Assembly (NCBI RefSeq): GCF_028198145.1
Contig: NZ_CP116338.1
Span: 372,001-436,000 of the forward strand
Reading direction: 5' to 3'
From: Microbacterium sp. nov. GSS16
Lineage (GTDB): Bacteria > Actinomycetota > Actinomycetes > Actinomycetales > Microbacteriaceae
Length of the DNA stretch: 64,000 nucleotides
How positions within the stretch are numbered: position 1 is the first letter of the stretch; every line of letters starts with the position of its first letter. The translations under genes were made by a program, and so were the position numbers. The notes under the pieces are model-generated. The model had not been told where the DNA came from. It saw only the letters and a program-made list of their open reading frames with translations, and searched no databases. Positions 46,001 to 55,025 of this stretch are shown one piece after another.

Positions 46001-46974
46001 GCCGATGCCGCAGCTGCAGGGGCCTGCTTGGTGCCGAACACCGCGTCCAGGTCGAGGCGCTCGGCGCCGGAGTCGATCGCGTCGATGGCGAGCATGTGCA
46101 GCGTGCTCGTCAGATCCCCGATGATCCCGCCGGTCGCGTCGTGCAGCTCACGCTCGTGCCGGAGGATCGCGCCGGGCTGCTGCTCGAGCAGTCCGAGGGA
46201 TCCCTCGACGGCGACCAGCAGGTTCGCCCAGGCCTGTTTCGCCTTCCCGGTGCGAGGGAACTTCTGCAGGTTCATGATCTGGAAGCGGCTGCTGATCTGC
46301 CGGCCGCGGGTTCCATCCAGCAGGCCGCTGGCCTCCACGTCGACGCCGGCGTAGACGAAGGTCCCGGGGCACTTCTCGGACAGCTGCTTGAGCGTGTCGG
46401 ATGCTTCCGCCATCTGCCGGTACCTCTGATTCAGGTTGTGGATCTCGTCCACGACGATCAGCTCCGTACCGCACGTCCCGATCAGCGTGGCGATCGTGTT
46501 CATCAGTTCGCCCGTGTTGTACCGGGCACGCTCGGGCAGTCCCAGGAAGTGGGCGAACTCCCCGAGCATCAGCTTCGGCGTGCACGACGGCGGCACGGAC
46601 ACGTAGATCACCGGGATGGCGTTGCTTCCGACCGCGCCGATGTCCCGGCGGCGGCGTTCGAACCGGCGGGCGATCTGCGTGATCGTGGTCGTCTTGCCGA
46701 TGTTCGGCTCTCCCGACACGATCACGCCGAGCTTGCCGTGCGACTTGTACCGATTCAACATCAGCCGACGCAGGATCTCCGTCTCGATCGCCTTGAACTG
46801 CGCCGTGTGCACCACGCTCCCGCGAATCATGAACTGCTTACGCGCCTCCCGGTTCAGCGCCCTATCTCCCGGTGACAGCGCCTCCAGCTCCTCCCGGCGC
46901 ATCGGCACCGGCTGGTCGAGGATCTCGTCGACGAATCCGGTCCATCCCTGCTTGGTGTTCATCGCCAGAGTCAT
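45997..46974 (-). CDS. tnsC: Transposition regulator ATPase TnsC/TniB
   Basis: A 325-residue AAA+ ATPase of the TniB/TnsC type. Walker A is VSGEPNIGKTTTITQIARRF near residue 85 and Walker B LIVVDEIHNLNQRY near 172. The N-terminus reads WTGFVDEILDQPVPMRREEL. It connects TniQ at the target to the TnsA/TnsB transposase. It overlaps tnsB and tniQ by four bases each. Confidence 0.93.
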   Translation of the reverse strand: MTLAMNTKQGWTGFVDEILDQPVPMRREELEALSPGDRALNREARKQFMIRGSVVHTAQFKAIETEILRRLMLNRYKSHGKLGVIVSGEPNIGKTTTITQIARRFERRRRDIGAVGSNAIPVIYVSVPPSCTPKLMLGEFAHFLGLPERARYNTGELMNTIATLIGTCGTELIVVDEIHNLNQRYRQMAEASDTLKQLSEKCPGTFVYAGVDVEASGLLDGTRGRQISSRFQIMNLQKFPRTGKAKQAWANLLVAVEGSLGLLEQQPGAILRHERELHDATGGIIGDLTSTLHMLAIDAIDSGAERLDLDAVFGTKQAPAAAASA

Positions 46975-48956
46975 GTCAGCCGGTCCCAGACGCCGTCGTC
47001 GTCAGAGAGGAGCGAGAAGCCGCCGCCGCGCTCCCAGATCACCTCATCATCGTCCGGTTCCTCCACCGGCTCCTCGCGAGCCACCGACTTCGTGACGCTC
47101 GTCAGATGCAGCGGGTCGAGGTCGACCTCGGCGGCGCGCACGGCGCGGTTGCGCTTCGCGCCGGGGCGTACCCACTGGGCACGTTTCATCCGATCGGACA
47201 GGTACTCGGCGTCCTCGCGTGCTTCCCGATCTCCATCCGCGTCGCCTGCCCATGCCTCGCGCCACACGTCGCCGCCCATCGGGTCGTCGAGCCTGTCTGG
47301 GGCGGCGCGGAACGGGACGAACTCCCCGTCGTGCTCGACCCAGACGAACAGCGGATTGTGCGGGTCGTGACGGATCACACACGGGCGGGTCGCGCCTTCT
47401 CCCCCGGCGCCGGCGGCGCGTAGCTCGGTGAGGCGGTTCGACTTGTAGACCCGGCGGTCGTGGTTGATGCCGTAATCCTGCAGCGTGCACGTCTTCGCCG
47501 GCAGCAGGCCGATGAAGTCGTCCAGCTCGAAGGGGACGTGGATCTCCGGGGCGACGCGGCGGTATGCGCGGAACATCTCGTTCGGCGTCAATGTCCGGCC
47601 GGGGAGCAGCGGGTCGATGAGTCCGGCATGCGGACGGTTCTGCCACTCGATAGCGACCCAGTCCTCCAGCAGCTCCTGCAGCTGGGCCAGTGCCAGCGTG
47701 TCGTCGGTGGGCTCCTCCCGCCCGCGCCGCTCGACGCTCCCGCCCGTGAACCCCTCGAGGTACTGCACGAAGCGGGTCACGATCGTCTCGAACGTGCGCT
47801 CGACGTGCGGTTTATCCGTCGGCGTCTGTCGCGCCGCGAATGTGAGGGAGATCCCCAGACGGGCGCACCCGCGGCTGAATGCCCGAGATCGGAAGATCTT
47901 GCCGTTGTCCGTGGTGATGTTCTCCGGGAAGATGTGCGGCTGCGCCAGCCGATGCCGGTCCAGACGCTCCTGATCGATCATGAACTGCCCCGCCCAGGTC
48001 GCCGACATCCTGCGCCGCTGCTCTCGCGCACCAGGCGGACGGTGCTCGTACGGGACCAGCACCCGCGCCAGAACACCGGCGAGATCCGCGCTGTTCGTCG
48101 CGACCGCACGCACGACAGCGGCGAGGATCGAGCGGGTTGCGACATCGTGGATGATCGTCAGCTCCGCCCGGTTCAGCCGGCCGTCCAGCAGCCGCGACGG
48201 CACATCGATCGCCGTGGAATCGATCTGAACATGCTCCCCAGGCCGCATCGACCCATGAAGACCGAACGCCCGATCAGGCTTGTTCGCCGCGACCTCCCTC
48301 GCCCGCGCCGAACCGCTCAGCCTGCCCGCGGTCGGATGCTCCGCGATCCGCCGGTATAGTGTCCGATCGCTCGGCAGATCCAACCGCTCGCCGTAGTCCT
48401 CCTCCAGCATCCACTTCACCTGATCGACCGTGCGGCGACGGGTGCCCGACGATCGCAGCTTGCCCGCCGCGCCGAGCTCGCTCAACGCAGCCGCGATCCG
48501 CGGGTCAGGCACCGGCTTACGACCGTTGTATCGACGCTTGTCGATCAGACCGAGCAGACCCTCCCGCCGGTACTGCTGGAACTTGCGACGCACGGTCGCA
48601 ATCGAGACCTCCCCGACGAACCGAGACATCTCGACACGAACATCTTCCAGCAGCGACCCAGCATCCTCTCCCGTCTCGACACGCGCCTTCACGATCTCGA
48701 ACTGCTCGGCCCAGGCCTCGATGATCTGCCGCTCTTCCTCTGGGAGGCCCTCCAGGAGCTGAACGTCGGCCGGCGCCGTCGCCGGCGGGCGCAGCTCATG
48801 CCAGACCACATCCGGCATCCGCAGCAACTCCTCGATCACCACCTCGCGGAGGCAGTCCTCAGCCAGTGAACGCAGCACGGCGACTCGATAGTCGACCGCG
48901 ATCACCACGAAGTCCTGGTCTCCCCAGGTCAACCGCGTCCCGATCCCGGCACGCAT
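46971..48956 (-). CDS. tnsB: Transposase TnsB/TniA (DDE, Mu-type)
   Basis: 661 residues. A helix-turn-helix part (FVGEVSIATVRRKFQQYRRE) comes before the RNase H-like core with DDE residues in HVQIDSTAIDVPSR near residue 235, NITTDNGKIFRSR near 348 and KPHVERTFETIVTRF near 380, followed by a Mu-type C-terminal beta-barrel. It cuts and joins the transposon 3' ends, binding the 15-bp repeats at both tips. ATG 48956 is two bases after the tnsA stop, with GAGGGCGG before it. Confidence 0.94.
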   Translation of the reverse strand: MRAGIGTRLTWGDQDFVVIAVDYRVAVLRSLAEDCLREVVIEELLRMPDVVWHELRPPATAPADVQLLEGLPEEERQIIEAWAEQFEIVKARVETGEDAGSLLEDVRVEMSRFVGEVSIATVRRKFQQYRREGLLGLIDKRRYNGRKPVPDPRIAAALSELGAAGKLRSSGTRRRTVDQVKWMLEEDYGERLDLPSDRTLYRRIAEHPTAGRLSGSARAREVAANKPDRAFGLHGSMRPGEHVQIDSTAIDVPSRLLDGRLNRAELTIIHDVATRSILAAVVRAVATNSADLAGVLARVLVPYEHRPPGAREQRRRMSATWAGQFMIDQERLDRHRLAQPHIFPENITTDNGKIFRSRAFSRGCARLGISLTFAARQTPTDKPHVERTFETIVTRFVQYLEGFTGGSVERRGREEPTDDTLALAQLQELLEDWVAIEWQNRPHAGLIDPLLPGRTLTPNEMFRAYRRVAPEIHVPFELDDFIGLLPAKTCTLQDYGINHDRRVYKSNRLTELRAAGAGGEGATRPCVIRHDPHNPLFVWVEHDGEFVPFRAAPDRLDDPMGGDVWREAWAGDADGDREAREDAEYLSDRMKRAQWVRPGAKRNRAVRAAEVDLDPLHLTSVTKSVAREEPVEEPDDDEVIWERGGGFSLLSDDDGVWDRLT

Positions 48957-48958
48957 GA

Positions 48959-49690
48959 CTACACCGCCCTCGCCCTGGTGCTCAACGACAGCGGAGTCCG
49001 AACGTCGAAGTCCAGATCTCCCCACCACATCGCGGAGTACACCGCACCGAGCGGCTGATCGCAGGCATCCTCGAGCAGCTCCGCCCACTCCGCCAGCGAG
49101 TTCCTCTCTCCCGCGTGCTCACCGAGTCGACTCCTCACCGGCTCGGATGCCCACCGTCGGTATCGGTAACCCGACAGGAAGCGAAGGTTCCGGTGCTCCT
49201 CCACGGAAATGTCACTGACCACCGTGTATCCCCAGCCCAGTCGGTCGCACAGGTCCGCCGTGAGCGCGAACGTCGTCACATCGTCATCGCGGATATTGCT
49301 GTCGGGCTTCACATCGATGAGCACGCCACGCCCGTCGCGGTAGCGCACGAAGTAGTCCGGCGCGTGCTTGCCTCCCGACGCCCAGTGGATCCACATCGGC
49401 TGTGCCGCGATGCCGACGACATCTCGACCCCGATCGAGTCTCATCACCGCCGCACGCTCGTACAACGACTCGAACCAGACATGGCTCTCGATCGTGGCCG
49501 CCCAGTAGAGGCCCTCGTAGTTCCGCTTGTGCTTCCACGATGCCGGCGTGCGCACACGAGCCACGGACTCGAACGCGACATCCACGACATCGGATGCATC
49601 GCGACGACTCGGATCGCCGTCGCGGACGAACTCGATCTGCGCGTGTACGACCGCGCCCGAACCGCCGACAAGCTGTTGGGTCAGCTTCAT
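48959..49690 (-). CDS. tnsA: TnsA-like transposase endonuclease
   Basis: 243 residues. A type II restriction-like core is seen: IESHVWFESLYERAAVMRLD (Glu), SGGKHAPDYFVRY (Asp in PDYF) and GVLIDVKPDSN (D-V-K). TnsA cuts the 5' ends so the element moves by cut-and-paste instead of forming cointegrates. ATG 49690 is chosen because GGAG lies six bases before it. It is the tns gene closest to the right end, as in Tn7. Confidence 0.88.
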   Translation of the reverse strand: MKLTQQLVGGSGAVVHAQIEFVRDGDPSRRDASDVVDVAFESVARVRTPASWKHKRNYEGLYWAATIESHVWFESLYERAAVMRLDRGRDVVGIAAQPMWIHWASGGKHAPDYFVRYRDGRGVLIDVKPDSNIRDDDVTTFALTADLCDRLGWGYTVVSDISVEEHRNLRFLSGYRYRRWASEPVRSRLGEHAGERNSLAEWAELLEDACDQPLGAVYSAMWWGDLDFDVRTPLSLSTRARAV

Positions 49691-49800
49691 GATCGCTCCG
49701 ATCTCACCACGTGTGTTCAGTTGGAACGAGAACGTGAACCTGACGCGGCCAGAGTAAGACCGGGAGCACTGGCAGCCGGGAAGGCCGCATCCGCGTGTTG

Positions 49801-49891
49801 CAGAATCACTGGCACGGAACACGGGATCAACGACGCGGAATCAATATCAATGGCACGGAGCGCAGAATCACTGGCACCGGGCAATCGGACA
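49801..49891 (-). repeat. Right end of the Tn7-like element with four packed putative TnsB-binding repeats
   Basis: Four sites at about 21-bp spacing: CAGAATCACTGGCAC (49863-49877), ATATCAATGGCAC (49844-49856), GGGATCAACGACG (49822-49834) and CAGAATCACTGGCAC (49801-49815), followed outward by the TCGGACA tip (49885-49891). The tight spacing matches the right end of Tn7. The sequence inward to the tnsA start (49691-49800) holds its promoter. Confidence 0.75.
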
Positions 49892-50028
49892 GTCGGGCCG
49901 TCCACCACGGAACCTTCGTAACCAAACCGTTGCATTCGTTACCTCGCCGTTATACACTCATCGCACGGTGAATGTTTGCTGTGACATCCACCGCATGTGA
50001 TTGCAGGACTCTCTTTGGTGCAAGGGAC
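49892..50028. other. Chromosomal flank of the right end, non-coding
   Basis: I find no gene between the transposon tip and the hairpin at 50029. The first five bases (GTCGG) are the possible target duplication. Confidence 0.5.
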
Positions 50029-50062
50029 AAGGGCCGGTCGGAAGCCTCTCCGACCGGCCCTT
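50029..50062. terminator. Strong 13-bp hairpin before the marR-type gene
   Basis: A perfect stem (50029-50041 with 50050-50062, AAGGGCCGGTCGG/CCGACCGGCCCTT) with an eight-base loop and flanking A/T bases, a good intrinsic terminator on either strand. The gene it serves is not visible; it may be a leftover of the locus split by the transposon. Confidence 0.65.
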
Positions 50063-50105
50063 ACTGCTGCCACCCGAGGTCGGCGCGCGACAGTACGCTG
50101 AGATC

Positions 50106-50534
50106 ATGACCGACCGCGAGCTCGCCCTGCAGGCGTGGGAGAGTCTGTTCCGCGCGCAGCACCAGCTGCTGGCGGAGATGGCCGTCGACTTCGAGGGATC
50201 GGACCTGGCCCAGGGCGAGTACGACGTGCTGCTCACCGTCGTTCGTGCTCCCGGAATGACCTCGCGACTGCGCGACATCACCGCCAAGTCGCTCATCAGC
50301 CAGCCGAGCGTCTCGCGGCTCATCGACCGCATGGTGGCGCGCGGGCTCATCACGAAGGCGATCGATCCCGACGACGGGCGCGGTGCACTGATCACCGCGA
50401 CGGACGCCGGGGCCAAGGCGTTCCGTCAACTGGCGACGGTGCACGGGCGCACCATCGCCGAGAAGATGTCGCCCCTCGACGACGCCGAACTCGCGACGCT
50501 ACTGCAGCTGACGAAGAAGCTGCGCGGGGTGTGA
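50106..50534 (+). CDS. MarR-family transcriptional regulator
   Basis: A 142-residue winged-helix regulator. The HTH reads LLTVVRAPGMTSRLRDITAK, then LISQPSVSRLIDRMVARGLI and the wing DPDDGRGALITATDAGAKAF. MarR proteins usually repress exporters or stress genes and release DNA when binding phenolic or oxidising compounds. It lies 57 bases ahead of the flotillin gene and may regulate it; no clear palindrome is seen. Confidence 0.9.
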   Translation: MTDRELALQAWESLFRAQHQLLAEMAVDFEGSDLAQGEYDVLLTVVRAPGMTSRLRDITAKSLISQPSVSRLIDRMVARGLITKAIDPDDGRGALITATDAGAKAFRQLATVHGRTIAEKMSPLDDAELATLLQLTKKLRGV

Positions 50535-50590
50535 CCGCCGAGACTCTGGCAGGGTGTACCTGAAACCTACAAGGGGGAAGGAAGGTCACC

Positions 50591-52210
50591 ATGGAGATCG
50601 CCGGAGCAATCGGCATCCTGGTCGTCATCGGAATCGCGGTCGTCGCCGCGATCGTCATCGCGCTGATCCTGCTGCTGTTCGCCCGCAGCTGGATCAAGGT
50701 CGCTCGAGCCGATGAGGCGCTCGTCATCTCGGGTCGCAAGCAGAAGGTGCAGCGCGCCGTCATCAATGCCGACGGCAGCACGAGCTCCGAGATGGCGGAG
50801 TCGCCGGTCACGGTGATCGTCAACGGCAAGTCGCTCGTCAACCCGATCACGCAGCGTCACGAGATCATCTCGCTGCGCTCGCGTCAGGTGTCGCTGAACG
50901 CCGAGGCGCAGTCGCTCGACAGCGTCACGCTCAACGTCGACGGCGTCGCGATCGTCAAGATCGGCTCCGACCCCCTGTACGTTCGCCGAGCAGCCGAGCG
51001 CTTCGCCTCGCAGGACAAGGCGATCGAGCAGTTCACCACCGAGCAGCTCGAGGGCGCGCTGCGCGGCATCGTCGCGACGCTGTCTGTCGTCGAGCTGATG
51101 CGCGAGCGCAAGAAGTTCTCCGACCAGATCGCCGCCGACGTCTCGCAGGAGCTCGCCGAACAGGGTCTCATCCTCGACTCGTTCCAGATCAAGGGCATCA
51201 CCGACAAGGTCGGCTACATCCAGTCGCTGGGTGCGCCCGAGATCCAGGCGAAGCGTCAGGCCGCCGAGATCTCGCAGACGAACGCCGACCGAGCGATCAA
51301 CCAGAAGAACATCGCCAACCAAGAGGCGAACCTGATCGAGCAGACCGCGCTCGACACCAACACCGCCAATGCCAACGCCGGCATCGGACGCGCACGTGCC
51401 GAGGCCGAGCAGGCCGAGCAGCTGGCCCGCGCTCAGGCCGAGCAGGCCGTGCTGCAGCAGCAGGCTGAGAATAAGCAGGCGCAGCTCGACGCCGACGTCA
51501 AGCGCGTCGCCGACGCGCAGCGGTACGAGGCCGAGACCCGCGCCCAGGCCGACCTGTTCACCCGGGAGAAGGCCGCCGAGGCCGCCGCGATCGAGCAGGT
51601 CAAGCAGGCCGAGGCCCGCACGCGCATCGCCGAGCAGCAGGCGCAGGCCGACAAGGCACGTGCTGCCGGTGAGGCCGCTGCCGCCGAGGCGAAGGCGACC
51701 GGTGACGCCAACGCACTCCGCGCCCAGGCCGACGCCGAGGCCGAGGCCCGCCGGCTTCGCGCCAACGCCGAGGCCGAGGCGATCCGCGCCGAGGGTGAGG
51801 CGCGCGCCGCCGCCGTCGAGGCGGAGGCGAAGGCCATCGCTTCCAACCAGGAGGCGTTCCTGTCGCAGCGCGTGCTCGAGGTGCTGCCGCAGATCATGGC
51901 GGAGTTCGCGAAGGGCTACTCGGCGATCGGCAACGTCTCGATCATCGGAGGGACCGGCGAGGACGGCGCGTCCAGCGTGGTCGGCGGCGACAACGCCAAG
52001 GCGATGCGCTCGGTGTTCGACAGCGTGAGCGCCGCAACCGGTCTCGACCTCGCCGCGATCATCCAGGGTCAGGCCGTCGGCCGCAGCTTCGGTGCGGGTG
52101 TCGCTCAGGCGACGGATGCCTCGCCCGCATCGCCTTCGGCCGCAGGCTCGGCCACCGCGATCGTCGAGCGCACCCTCGACGACCCAGCGGAGCCCACCAC
52201 CGACGCGTAG
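50591..52210 (+). CDS. Flotillin-type SPFH membrane-domain protein
   Basis: 539 residues. One N-terminal helix (GILVVIGIAVVAAIVIALIL) anchors it, the SPFH/band 7 domain follows (DEALVISGRKQKVQRAVINA; GEDGASSV later), then a long Ala/Glu-rich coiled coil (residues about 225-420, with EAEQAEQLARAQAEQAVLQQ). Flotillins form oligomers that organise membrane microdomains. The start ATG 50591 follows AAGGGGGAAGGAAGG. A strong terminator hairpin lies after the stop. Confidence 0.92.
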   Translation: MEIAGAIGILVVIGIAVVAAIVIALILLLFARSWIKVARADEALVISGRKQKVQRAVINADGSTSSEMAESPVTVIVNGKSLVNPITQRHEIISLRSRQVSLNAEAQSLDSVTLNVDGVAIVKIGSDPLYVRRAAERFASQDKAIEQFTTEQLEGALRGIVATLSVVELMRERKKFSDQIAADVSQELAEQGLILDSFQIKGITDKVGYIQSLGAPEIQAKRQAAEISQTNADRAINQKNIANQEANLIEQTALDTNTANANAGIGRARAEAEQAEQLARAQAEQAVLQQQAENKQAQLDADVKRVADAQRYEAETRAQADLFTREKAAEAAAIEQVKQAEARTRIAEQQAQADKARAAGEAAAAEAKATGDANALRAQADAEAEARRLRANAEAEAIRAEGEARAAAVEAEAKAIASNQEAFLSQRVLEVLPQIMAEFAKGYSAIGNVSIIGGTGEDGASSVVGGDNAKAMRSVFDSVSAATGLDLAAIIQGQAVGRSFGAGVAQATDASPASPSAAGSATAIVERTLDDPAEPTTDA

Positions 52211-52237
52211 CCCGCCTCTCGTAACCCGCCGTTGCCG

Positions 52238-52267
52238 AAGAGCCGCCTCCCCCGCGAGGCGGCTCTT
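52238..52267 (+). terminator. Terminator hairpin after the flotillin gene
   Basis: A perfect 12-bp stem (52238-52249 with 52256-52267, AAGAGCCGCCTC/GAGGCGGCTCTT) with a six-base loop lies 27 bases after the stop. Confidence 0.75.
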
Positions 52268-52290
52268 CTCGTCTCCCCCGCGCACAGATC

Positions 52291-52357
52291 GGGGGCCGAC
52301 ACGCCAGATGTCGGACGGATTCGCGGGATCGGTCCGACATCTGGCGTGTCGGCCCCC
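52291..52357. repeat. Perfect 26-bp inverted repeat, with a partial third copy at 52418-52433
   Basis: Arms 52291-52316 and 52332-52357 are exact reverse complements (beginning GGGGGCCGACACGCCAGATG) around a 15-base loop. CTGGCGTGTCGGCCCC recurs at 52418-52433, directly before hrpB. It is separate from the flotillin terminator and looks like a dispersed REP/BIME-type element or protein-binding repeat. Confidence 0.75.
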
Positions 52358-52460
52358 GGTTCGTACCGCACCCCGCAAGCGTCCGAGGATCCACCGACGG
52401 GATGCGCTCGCCCGCGCCTGGCGTGTCGGCCCCGGTCTGTCGGGCGGGCAGACTGGAACG

Positions 52461-55016
52461 GTGACCTCCCGCGCGTTCGACCTCGCCCGCATCGGCGCGG
52501 GCCTGTCGTTCGCGGCGGCCCTCGGCGACGTCGAGCGCGCACTCGACGCGGGCACCGCGCTGGTCATCAGTGCGCCGCCGGGCACGGGCAAGACCACGCT
52601 CGTGCCTCCGCTGCTGGCAGCGCGCACCAGCGGACGCGTGATCGTCACACAGCCGCGGCGCGTGGCAGCGCGCGCCGGCGCCCGGCGCCTGGCCGAGCTC
52701 GACGGGTCACCGCTCGGCGCCCGCGTCGGCTTCACCGTCCGCGGCGAGCGCAGAACGAGCCCGCAGATGCGTGTCGAGTTCGTGACGGCGGGGGTTCTGC
52801 TGCGCCGGATGCTCGATGATCCGGGCCTCGACGGCATCGACGCCGTCGTCATCGACGAGGTGCACGACCGCGCGCTCGAGACCGATCTGCTGATCGGGCT
52901 GCTCGGCGAGGTGCGCGAGCTGCGGGACGACCTCACGCTGATCGCGATGTCCGCCACGGTCGACGCCGAGCGGATCTCGTCGGTGATCGGCACCTCGGCC
53001 GCGCCCGCACCGGTCGTCGAGCATCGCGTCGCCGCGCATCCGCTCACCGAGCGATGGGCCCCCGCCCCGGGGTCGCGGCTCGACGAGCGCGGCGTCACCC
53101 GCTCATTCCTCGATCACGTGGCCCGCACGGCGGCATCCGCCGCCCGCGACCTGATCAGCGGCGCGCCCGACGCCGACACTCTCGTCTTCGCCCCGGGGGC
53201 ACGCGAGGTCGTCGAGATCGCGCGCCGCGTCTCGGATCTCGCTCCCGAGTTCGACGTCCGCGAGCTGCATGGGCAGCTGCCCTCGGCCGCCCAGGATGCG
53301 GTGATCCGCGGCCGCGCGGTCCGAGACCGGCCGCGCCTCATCGTGACGACTTCCCTCGCCGAGTCGTCGCTGACCGTGCCCGGCGTTCGTCTCGTCGTCG
53401 ACAGCTGCCTGGCCCGCCAGCCTCAGCGCGATGCCGCCCGGGGCATGACCGGGCTGGTGACAGGGGCTGCATCGCGTTCGTCGTGCGTGCAGCGCGCTGG
53501 GCGCGCGACGCGGCAGGGTCCCGGCGCGGTCGTACGGTGCGTCGACGAGCGCACGTACGCCGCCGCCCCGGCGCGCCCCGCCCCCGAGATCGCGACCGCT
53601 GACCTCATCGATGCGGCTCTGCTGCTGGCGTGCTGGGGTGCGCCCGGCGGCGCGGGCCTGCGATTGATCGACCCGCTGCCGCCCGACAGTCTGAGCGAGG
53701 CGATCGATGCGCTGCTCGCCCTCGGCGCGGTCCACGACGACGGTCGAGCCACTGGCGAAGGGCGCGCGCTCGCGCGCATCCCGGCCGATCCGCGCCTCGC
53801 CAGGGCTCTGCGCGACGGCGCCGACCTCGTGGGTGCACGCACCGCCGCCGAGGTCGTCGCGCTCGTGGGCGGTGATGTCCGCGTGCGCGACGCCGACATC
53901 GCATCCGCGCTCTCTGCGCTGCGGCACGGCCGCAGTCCCGACGCGCAGCGCTGGGCGCGCGAGGTCGATCGACTGATGCGGCTCGTGCCGCGCGGACGCT
54001 CTGCACGAGGGCGCGCGGACGACATCGGGCTCGTCGTCGCGCTCGCTTTCCCCCGCCGGATCGCCAAGCGGGTCGAACGCTCGTCGGATGGGGCGACGTT
54101 CCTGTTGGCATCCGGAACGCGAGCGGGCATCGCCGGACCCCTCGCAGACGCCGAGTGGCTGGCGGTCGCAGACGTGGCTCGCGCGTCCGGCCGCGTCGCC
54201 GCCGGCTCGGGCGCGGTCATCCGCGCCGCCGCGGCGATCACCGAGCAGCAGGTCGAGCGCGCCGCAGGCCATCTGATCACCGATCGTGTCGAGGCGCAGC
54301 TGGTCGGCGGTCGCGTGAGCGCACGCCGCGAGCGGCGGGTCGGGGCGATCGTGCGCTCATCCGTGCCGGTGCGCGCGTCTGCGGCGGAGGGCCGGGACGC
54401 CGTGCAGCGCGCGGTGCAGGCAGACGGTCTCGGCGTCTTCACCTGGACGGACGCCGCCGATGAGCTGCGCAGACGGCTGGCCTTTCTGCACCGCGTGCTC
54501 GGCGACCCGTGGCCCGACGTCGGCGACGATGCGCTGCTGGCCCGTCTCGAGGAGTGGCTCGATCCCGAGCTCACCGCCCTCGCAGGCGGGACTCCAGCCG
54601 AGCGGATCGACCTCGCCTCGCCGCTGCGGCGGCTGCTGCCGTGGCCGGCCGCCGCCGAGTTCGACGCCCTGGCGCCGGAACGGCTCGAGGTGCCCAGCGG
54701 CTCACGCATCCGCATCGCCTATCCCTCGTTCGACGACGTCAGCGCCCCACCCGTCGTCGCGGTGAAGCTGCAGGAGTGCTTCGGCTGGGCCGAGACACCC
54801 CGGCTCGTGGCCGGGCGTGTGCCCGTGCTCTTCCACCTGCTGTCGCCCGCCGGGCGACCGCTCGCGGTGACGGCCGATCTCGCCTCGTTCTGGTCAGGGC
54901 CGTACGCACCGGTGCGAGCGGAGATGCGCGGTCGCTATCCCAAGCATCCCTGGCCCGAGGACCCGTGGGCAGCGACCGCCACCCGCCACACCACTCGACG
55001 AATTGCGCGGGACTGA
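52461..55016 (+). CDS. hrpB: ATP-dependent helicase HrpB (DEAH/DEVH box)
   Basis: 851 residues. Walker A is SAPPGTGKTTLVPPL near residue 35, the DEVH box is VVIDEVHDRALETDLLIG near 130, motif III is AMSATVDAERISSV near 165, and motif VI lies around SSCVQRAGRATRQGPGAVVR near 335. A long C-terminal HrpB-type region follows (PWPDVGDDALLARLEEWL). Its role in RNA metabolism is poorly known. GTG 52461 gives the family N-terminus (FDLARIGAGLSFA); the open frame upstream crosses the inverted repeat and is non-coding. Confidence 0.93.
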   Translation: MTSRAFDLARIGAGLSFAAALGDVERALDAGTALVISAPPGTGKTTLVPPLLAARTSGRVIVTQPRRVAARAGARRLAELDGSPLGARVGFTVRGERRTSPQMRVEFVTAGVLLRRMLDDPGLDGIDAVVIDEVHDRALETDLLIGLLGEVRELRDDLTLIAMSATVDAERISSVIGTSAAPAPVVEHRVAAHPLTERWAPAPGSRLDERGVTRSFLDHVARTAASAARDLISGAPDADTLVFAPGAREVVEIARRVSDLAPEFDVRELHGQLPSAAQDAVIRGRAVRDRPRLIVTTSLAESSLTVPGVRLVVDSCLARQPQRDAARGMTGLVTGAASRSSCVQRAGRATRQGPGAVVRCVDERTYAAAPARPAPEIATADLIDAALLLACWGAPGGAGLRLIDPLPPDSLSEAIDALLALGAVHDDGRATGEGRALARIPADPRLARALRDGADLVGARTAAEVVALVGGDVRVRDADIASALSALRHGRSPDAQRWAREVDRLMRLVPRGRSARGRADDIGLVVALAFPRRIAKRVERSSDGATFLLASGTRAGIAGPLADAEWLAVADVARASGRVAAGSGAVIRAAAAITEQQVERAAGHLITDRVEAQLVGGRVSARRERRVGAIVRSSVPVRASAAEGRDAVQRAVQADGLGVFTWTDAADELRRRLAFLHRVLGDPWPDVGDDALLARLEEWLDPELTALAGGTPAERIDLASPLRRLLPWPAAAEFDALAPERLEVPSGSRIRIAYPSFDDVSAPPVVAVKLQECFGWAETPRLVAGRVPVLFHLLSPAGRPLAVTADLASFWSGPYAPVRAEMRGRYPKHPWPEDPWAATATRHTTRRIARD

Positions 55017-55025
55017 CCCGCCGGA

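Noticed and set aside
50567..53098. Long minus-strand open frame across flotillin and hrpB
   Set aside because: Spans a terminator, the inverted repeat and two real genes; composition typical of antisense shadow.
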